DNA of 64,000 nt from Rhodanobacteraceae bacterium (lineage in GTDB: Bacteria > Pseudomonadota > Gammaproteobacteria > Xanthomonadales > Rhodanobacteraceae), in the NCBI GenBank assembly GCA_003142815.1, contig PLNP01000045.1, positions 1 to 64,000 on the forward strand, in the 5' to 3' direction. The translations under genes and the position numbers were made by a program. The notes under the pieces are model-generated. The model had not been told where the DNA came from and made no database searches. It was given only the letters and a program-made list of their open reading frames with translations. Shown in pieces: positions 59,468 to 64,000 of the stretch (positions within the stretch are counted from its first letter, which is position 1; every line of letters starts with the position of its first letter).

Positions 59468-59499
59468 CCGCAAAGCGCGCAGCGCAACAAGGATCGTCG

Positions 59500-60633
59500 A
59501 TGGAACTGACCCTGGTGCTGCTGGTCGTGGTGATCGCGCTGGCGTTCGAATACATCAACGGCTTTCACGACACCGCCAATTCGATCGCGACTGTGGTTGC
59601 GACCAAGGTGATGACACCGGGTCAGGCGGTGATGCTGGCCGCATCGACGAATCTGATCGGCGCACTTGCAGGCACCGCGGTCGCGCAAACGATCGCGACA
59701 GGGCTGATCGACAGCAACGTGGTCACGGTGACGCCGGTGGTGCTGATCTGCGCGTTGGTCGGCGCGATCGTCTGGAACCTGATCACCTGGTGGTGGGGCC
59801 TGCCGTCGAGTTCGTCACATGCGCTCGTTGGTGGCCTGTGCGGCGCCGCGCTGGGCGCTGCCGATAACAACTGGGGCGCGATCATCTGGGCGCAGGGCGG
59901 CCTGCATTGGTGGGGCGAAAAAGGCGTGCTGCCGAAAGTCGTGTTGCCGATGGTCACGTCGCCAGTCGCCGGCTTCATCATCGGCCTGCTGTTGATGGGC
60001 TTGCTGTTCTCGTTGTTTGAATTTCTCGGTTCGATCACCGGACCATTGCAGAAATTCGGCCGTACCCGTTTCGCGAATGCATTCTTCGGCAAGGCGCAGC
60101 TCGTTTCAGCCAGCGCCATGGGTCTCGCGCACGGGCTCAACGACGCGCAGAAAACCATGGGCATCATCGCGTTGGCGCTGGCCGGCGCGACCGCGTCGGG
60201 TGCGCTCGAGCACATCCCATGGTGGCTGCATTTCCTGCGCGTCGACGAGGACGCGAACCATCAGTTCGAAATCGCGATCTGGATCAAGGTGCTGTGCGCG
60301 TTGATCATGGCGGCCGGTACCGCGGTGGGCGGCTGGCGCATCATCAAGACGCTCGGCCTCAAGCTGGTGAAGTTGCATCCGATCAACGGCTTTGCGGCCG
60401 AGACCGCGTCCGCGGCGGTTATTTTGACCGCATCGCATTTCGGCATTCCGGTCTCGACGACGCATAACATCTCGGCGGCCATTCTCGGGGTCGGTGTCGC
60501 CAAGCGCGTGAACGCGATCCGCTGGACGATCGTCGAGCGCATGGTCTGGGCCTGGATACTGACCCTGCCAGTGACCGGCGGCATCGCCTGGCTACTGGTC
60601 GAAGCGGCGCGGATGTTCGGCTGGGCGCAATAA
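59500..60633 (+). CDS. Inorganic phosphate transporter, PiT family
   Basis: 377 residues with about ten hydrophobic segments. Signatures EYINGFHDTANSIATVV at the N-terminus and the repeated GLAHGLNDAQKTMG / PSSSSHALVGGL pairs belong to PiT (PF01384), the low-affinity metal-phosphate:H+ or Na+ symporter of the inner membrane. The second half repeats the first in inverted topology (SHFGIPVSTTHNI). Ends 23 bases from the stop of the convergent gene. Confidence 0.95.
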   Translation: MELTLVLLVVVIALAFEYINGFHDTANSIATVVATKVMTPGQAVMLAASTNLIGALAGTAVAQTIATGLIDSNVVTVTPVVLICALVGAIVWNLITWWWGLPSSSSHALVGGLCGAALGAADNNWGAIIWAQGGLHWWGEKGVLPKVVLPMVTSPVAGFIIGLLLMGLLFSLFEFLGSITGPLQKFGRTRFANAFFGKAQLVSASAMGLAHGLNDAQKTMGIIALALAGATASGALEHIPWWLHFLRVDEDANHQFEIAIWIKVLCALIMAAGTAVGGWRIIKTLGLKLVKLHPINGFAAETASAAVILTASHFGIPVSTTHNISAAILGVGVAKRVNAIRWTIVERMVWAWILTLPVTGGIAWLLVEAARMFGWAQ

Positions 60634-60656
60634 GCGGCCGCGCGGCAAAAAGCGCG

Positions 60657-61061
60657 TCAGAACGTATCGCCGCCGCTTGAAATGGCGCGTTCCATGCGGT
60701 CGCCGAGCGCGCCCAATTCCGCGATCACGCGGTCGATTTCACGTTCCGAGAGCAGTCCGTACGGGCGGTTCTCGCATAGGTGCAGATAAGGCGAGCCTTC
60801 AAGGTCGCTCACCGCCAGATAGCCGGTACGCTGTTCCCAGTTGAAGCGCAGGCAGCGCATGCCATCCATGCCGGTGTACGGCCCGATCGGTGTCGAGATG
60901 CGCAGGTATTTGGCGCCGTCCTCGTCATCCATCTCGGCGAGATAAAGACCCTGATGGCGACCCTCCGCGACGCTCAGGTCGAAACTGATCAAATAGGGAT
61001 CATTGGTGCCCAAGGTGTGACGGGCACCGACGTGGGAGCGGATCTGTTCGAAGCTCTGCAC
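60657..61061 (-). CDS. YbjN/type III chaperone-like protein of unknown function
   Basis: 134 residues from GTG at 61061, chosen because GGAGGA lies 6 bases upstream on the minus strand; a longer ATG version to 61154 would overlap the divergent gene. The alternating strands LISFDLSVAEGRHQGLYLAE, YLRISTPIGPYTG and LAVSDLEGSPYLHLCENRPY, then the helix EREIDRVIAELGALGDRMER, resemble the YbjN / Tir-chaperone fold. That assignment is by pattern only. Divergent from the alkyltransferase-like gene with only 42 bases between. Confidence 0.7.
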   Translation of the reverse strand: MQSFEQIRSHVGARHTLGTNDPYLISFDLSVAEGRHQGLYLAEMDDEDGAKYLRISTPIGPYTGMDGMRCLRFNWEQRTGYLAVSDLEGSPYLHLCENRPYGLLSEREIDRVIAELGALGDRMERAISSGGDTF

Positions 61062-61103
61062 TGGTGTTCCTCCAGCTCGGGTCCGCTCGTATCCTAGCAG
61101 CCT

Positions 61104-61529
61104 ATGCGTGCAGCGCCGATGAAGCCAGTCCCCTCCGCCATCCGGCCCGATCACGCCGCGATTTGTCGCACGATCGCGGCGATTCCGTGGGGCAGGGTAG
61201 CCAGTTATGGAGAAATCGCGGCGCGTGCGGGCCTGCCACGGCGCGCACGCATGGTCGGTCGGGTGTTGCGCGAAACGCCGCCCGGCGTGGAGCTACCCTG
61301 GCATCGCGTCCTGCGCGCCGATGGCCGCATCGCGTTTGCGCCGGGTAGTCGCGCGTTTCGCGAACAGGTGCGCAGGCTCGCCGCGGAGGGCGTCTTGAGC
61401 CGAAACGGCCGCGTCGACCTCGCCCGGCACGGCTGGGAGCGCGATGTCGATGACTTGCTGTGGGGACCGCCGGACATTCCGCCGCAAGCGATATGGCGCA
61501 GCATGGCCCGGTCGTCGCGGACGCGCTGA
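61104..61529 (+). CDS. Alkyltransferase-like protein (MGMT family, Trp in active site)
   Basis: 141 residues; ATG 61119 is an alternative start. The MGMT DNA-binding domain is clear: IPWGRVASYGEIAARAGLP and LPWHRVLRADGRIAF. At the active site the usual PCHRV is replaced by P65-W66-H67-R68-V, so the methyl-accepting Cys is gone. Trp here is the mark of bacterial ATL proteins (eAtl), which bind O6-alkylguanine and hand it to nucleotide excision repair. A short C-terminal extension is rich in Trp/Arg. No ada gene is near. Confidence 0.92.
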   Translation: MRAAPMKPVPSAIRPDHAAICRTIAAIPWGRVASYGEIAARAGLPRRARMVGRVLRETPPGVELPWHRVLRADGRIAFAPGSRAFREQVRRLAAEGVLSRNGRVDLARHGWERDVDDLLWGPPDIPPQAIWRSMARSSRTR

Positions 61530-61573
61530 ATTTTCCTGCGGTCTGCGTCCTATCCGCTCTTCGCAAAAACATC

Positions 61574-61595
61574 GTGACCGAAGTCACTCCTACAA
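61574..61595. repeat. REP-like half unit
   Basis: GTGAC-CGAA-GTCAC followed by TCCTACAA is the minus-strand form of the TTGTAGGA REP with a different stem. It lies between the ATL gene and the rhomboid gene. Confidence 0.6.
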
Positions 61596-61709
61596 AAGCA
61601 TGTCGCGCACCGCGGGAGTATTGAATCGGATCGCCGCTGGCCGCATCCTGCGCGTTCATGCCGGCGCTGTCGCGCACTTAACGCGCGCCGCGCCTTCACC
61701 GGGACGCCC

Positions 61710-62348
61710 ATGCATATCGATCTTCCTCCGGTTACGCGCGCTTTGTTGTTCGCCAACATCGCGATTTATTTGCTGGAAAAATTGACCGGCACATTGCTGA
61801 TCGCGCATTTCGCGCTCTGGCCGCTCGGCCCCTCGCAGTTCGCCGACGTGCCGGGTTTCGAGCCGTGGCAGCTGGTGACGTACGGGTTTCTGCATGATCC
61901 GGAAAGCCTTACCCACATCGCGTTCAACATGTTCGCGTTGTGGATGTTCGGCGGTGCGATCGAACACACATTGGGTGCGCGGCCGTTCGCGATCTACTAC
62001 TTCGTGTGCGTGATCGGCGCGGCACTGACGCAGCTGGCGGTCATGCATTTTTTTACCGGCGGCTTCTATCCGACACTCGGCGCATCCGGCGGCATTTTCG
62101 GCCTGTTGCTCGCCTACGGCATGATGTATCCGCACCAGCGCATCATGTTGTTGTTTCCGCCGATCCCGATGCCGGCGTGGTTGTTCGTGGCCGGCTACGG
62201 CGCGATCGAACTTTTTCTCGGCGTCACGGGGACCGAAGCCGGTGTCGCGCATTTCGCACATCTCGGCGGCATGGCGATCGGCTTCGTATTGATCGAGTAC
62301 TGGCGCGGCAAGTTGCCGCTGAAGCCGCGCCGGATATTGATGAGGTAG
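61710..62348 (+). CDS. Rhomboid family intramembrane serine protease
   Basis: 212 residues with six hydrophobic segments. Catalytic Ser126 lies in the TLGASGGIFGLLLAYG motif (GxSG) and catalytic His184 in AHLGGMAIG (HxxGxxxG), with the L1 loop carrying ESLTHIAFNMFALWMFG. It cleaves transmembrane substrates in the membrane. Ribosome site is weak (CCGGGACGCCC). Confidence 0.93.
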   Translation: MHIDLPPVTRALLFANIAIYLLEKLTGTLLIAHFALWPLGPSQFADVPGFEPWQLVTYGFLHDPESLTHIAFNMFALWMFGGAIEHTLGARPFAIYYFVCVIGAALTQLAVMHFFTGGFYPTLGASGGIFGLLLAYGMMYPHQRIMLLFPPIPMPAWLFVAGYGAIELFLGVTGTEAGVAHFAHLGGMAIGFVLIEYWRGKLPLKPRRILMR

Positions 62349-62357
62349 GGCGGGATC

Positions 62358-62537
62358 GAGAAAAGAAATATCTGCTCGTCGTCCCGGCCCTTCGACAAGC
62401 TCAGGACAGGCCGAGCTTCGCCCGAGCCGGGACCCAGAGTCTTCGCCGGGACGACGAACAGGTGAAGCTTTCGCCAGCCCTCAGCCCTCAGCCTCAGCCT
62501 CAGCCTCAGCCTCAGCCTCAGCCTCAGCCTCAGCCCT
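62358..62537. repeat. Composite dispersed repeat, copy B, abutting folC
   Basis: Homologous to 57163-57345 (see that entry) and covers the whole rhomboid-folC gap. It carries inverted CGTCGTCCCGGC / GCCGGGACGACG ends at 62374-62458, then GGTGAAGCTTTCG and the CAGCCCTCA tail, which here has grown into a tandem hexamer tract and stops 3 bases before the folC ATG. Confidence 0.85.
62475..62537 (+). repeat. CAGCCT hexamer microsatellite
   Basis: Two CAGCCCT heptamers, seven perfect CAGCCT hexamers (62489-62530), then one more CAGCCCT, then CAA and the folC ATG at 62541. Length variation by slippage would change the folC leader in steps of six bases. No Shine-Dalgarno exists in the tract. Confidence 0.95.
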
Positions 62538-62540
62538 CAA

Positions 62541-63866
62541 ATGTTCCCCGCCACACTCGCCGACTGGCTCGACCACCAGCAACGCGTCCACCCGCGTGCC
62601 ATCGCACTCGGCCTCGATCGCGTGCGCGAGGTCTGGACACGTCTCGGCGCGCCTGCGCCGGCGCCGGTTGTGATCACGATCGGCGGTACCAACGGCAAGG
62701 GTTCGACGGTCGCGTTCCTCGAAGCGATGCTGGGCGCGGCCGGCAAGCGTGTCGGCGCGTACACGTCGCCCCATCTGTTGCACTACAACGAGCGCGTGCG
62801 CGTCGCCGGCCGCGATGCCGACGATGTCGCATTGATCGATGCGTTCGGCCGCATCGAGGTCGCGCGTGGCGAGATCGCGCTGACCTATTTCGAGTACGGA
62901 ACGCTGGCGGCATTGTTGATATTTGCGGCGAGCGCGCTCGACGTTGCACTGCTCGAAGTCGGTCTTGGCGGACGTCTCGACGCGGTCAACCTGATTGACG
63001 CGGACGCCGCGATTGTGACCACGGTCGATCTCGATCATCAGGATTGGCTCGGCAACGACCGCGAAAGCATAGGCCGCGAGAAAGCGGGGATTTTCCGCCG
63101 CGGCCGGCCTGCCATCGTCGGTGAGAGTGATCCGCCGCAGGCGTTGATCGAACACGCAGGGCGCATCGGTGCGGATCTGCGCATTGCCGGTCATGATTTT
63201 CGAGTCGATGCGCAAGTCGATGCCTGGCGCTGGTCGGGGTGGCCCGAAGCATGCGATGACGGCACCTATCCCGATTCTCCTCCAAGCGTGATGCTGCCCG
63301 AGCCCACTCTGGCCGCGCCGTGCCAGATCGACAACGCCGCTGCCGCGATTGCGGCGCTGTACGCGTTGCGCGGCCGGCTGGGCTGGAATCCGCGCGCGAT
63401 AGGCGAGGGCGTTGCAAGCGCACGCATCGCGGCGCGGCTGCAACGTTTTGGCGGTGATCCGGAATTGGTCATCGATGTCGCCCACAACCCGCAGGCGGCG
63501 AACATGCTCGCCACCTGGCTGCGTGGCTCGCGCGCGAGCGAGCACACGCTCGCGGTGTTCGGCGCGCTCGGCGACAAGGACGTGCGCGGCGTCGTCGGCG
63601 CGCTCGCGGCCGAAATCGACGCGTGGTTTCTGGCCGGCCTCGACCAGGATTCGCCGCGTGGACTCGACGCCCGATCGTTGCGCGCCGTGGTCGAGGCGAC
63701 GCTCGGTGCGAGTGCGGTGCACGCGAGCGAGGCGAATGTCGCCGCTGCCCTCGCCGTCGCATTCGCGCGTGCGCAGCCCGGCGATCGCGTGATCGCGTTC
63801 GGTTCGTTCTTTGTCGCCGCGGCCGCGCTCGGGTTCGCGCACGAACATCGGTTAGGCGTCGCATGA
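62541..63866 (+). CDS. folC: Dihydrofolate/folylpolyglutamate synthase
   Basis: 441 residues (E. coli FolC 422). It adds glutamate to dihydropteroate and to tetrahydrofolates. ATP site: VVITIGGTNGKGSTVAFLEA; then YTSPHLLHYNERV, FEYGTLAALLIFA, VGLGGRLDAVNLID and LDHQDWLGNDRESIGREKAGI with Mg-binding residues, and VIDVAHNPQAANML in the C-terminal domain. The start ATG has no ribosome site because the repeat abuts it. Upstream of the SPOR/DedD gene, a conserved order. Confidence 0.96.
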   Translation: MFPATLADWLDHQQRVHPRAIALGLDRVREVWTRLGAPAPAPVVITIGGTNGKGSTVAFLEAMLGAAGKRVGAYTSPHLLHYNERVRVAGRDADDVALIDAFGRIEVARGEIALTYFEYGTLAALLIFAASALDVALLEVGLGGRLDAVNLIDADAAIVTTVDLDHQDWLGNDRESIGREKAGIFRRGRPAIVGESDPPQALIEHAGRIGADLRIAGHDFRVDAQVDAWRWSGWPEACDDGTYPDSPPSVMLPEPTLAAPCQIDNAAAAIAALYALRGRLGWNPRAIGEGVASARIAARLQRFGGDPELVIDVAHNPQAANMLATWLRGSRASEHTLAVFGALGDKDVRGVVGALAAEIDAWFLAGLDQDSPRGLDARSLRAVVEATLGASAVHASEANVAAALAVAFARAQPGDRVIAFGSFFVAAAALGFAHEHRLGVA

Positions 63867-63868
63867 CG

Positions 63869-63896
63869 TCGATACACCGTGGCGGACGCGTATAAT
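63869..63896 (+). promoter_or_regulatory. Promoter candidate before the DedD/SPOR gene
   Basis: A perfect TATAAT (63891-63896) is preceded at 16 bases by TCGATA (63869-63874, four of six to TTGACA). It lies directly after folC and 29 bases before the next ATG. Confidence 0.55.
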
Positions 63897-63925
63897 CACG
63901 GCAGTCTTCCCGACCTGTGCTTGCT

Positions 63926-64000
63926 ATGGATTTGTCGTTGAAACAGCGCTTGCTCGGCGCCGCCGTGTTGATCGCGTTGGCTGTGATCGTGGTGCCGATG
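63926..64000 (+). CDS. DedD/SPOR domain protein, N-terminus (partial)
   Basis: Only 25 codons are in the window, MDLSLKQRLLGAAVLIALAV then IVVPM. A short cytoplasmic head and one transmembrane helix right after folC is the usual start of DedD-type SPOR proteins, which bind denuded septal peptidoglycan. The SPOR domain itself is outside the window, so the call rests on N-terminus and context. Confidence 0.75.
   Translation, partial: MDLSLKQRLLGAAVLIALAVIVVPM

Overview
The window is a high-GC gammaproteobacterial chromosome segment. Ribosomal protein sequences, the type of MDH, DPP7-like peptidase and FolC-DedD pair, and REP families point to Xanthomonadales, probably a Rhodanobacteraceae-like lineage (Dokdonella, Rhodanobacter and relatives). 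That placement is inference from recalled family resemblance, not a search. No rRNA, tRNA, CRISPR array or transposase gene was seen.

Region 1 (1-14451) is one long block of translation genes on the + strand: the end of tuf, then S10, spc and alpha operons in canonical order (rpsJ to rplQ, with secY and rpoA). rpmJ (L36) is missing from its usual place between secY and rpsM. The gap between rpsM and rpsK holds four tandem 61-bp units, each with two perfect hairpins, and a decayed fifth copy lies between rpsH and rplF.

Region 2 (14500-21284) carries an ALG10-like polytopic membrane protein, DsbB, a class II (plant-type) DAHP synthase and a 1074-residue secreted sortilin/BNR-repeat protein.

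Region 3 (21618-29095) is an accessory type I restriction-modification locus: hsdR, a nucleotidyltransferase-like gene, a 65-residue small protein, hsdS, rhuM and hsdM. The last five are chained by 4-base ATGA overlaps, so they are almost certainly cotranslated. It is the strongest candidate for a composite defence system here.

Region 4 (29258-46056) is a mixed housekeeping and stress segment: KatE catalase, NnrU-like membrane protein, TypA/BipA, a PCMT-erythromycin esterase fusion, cyclophilin, a GlsB/YeaQ membrane protein, an aminotransferase, malate dehydrogenase, a DPP7-like S46 peptidase and a GAF-GGDEF-EAL c-di-GMP protein.

Region 5 (46188-53823) is a propionate (2-methylcitrate cycle) neighbourhood: prpB, prpC and, after a secreted protein, a GST and FadH on the other strand, prpD. 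Together these turn propionyl-CoA and oxaloacetate into pyruvate and succinate, and FadH fits unsaturated fatty acid breakdown.

Region 6 (54031-64000) has an OmpA-family porin with a strong terminator, suhB and trmJ diverging, a CorC/HlyC-type CBS protein, a DUF47-PiT phosphate transport pair, a YbjN/chaperone-like protein, an alkyltransferase-like protein (PWHRV in place of PCHRV), a rhomboid protease, folC and the start of a DedD/SPOR protein. Dispersed repeats of several families fill the intergenic gaps; one ends in a hexamer tract that abuts the folC start codon.
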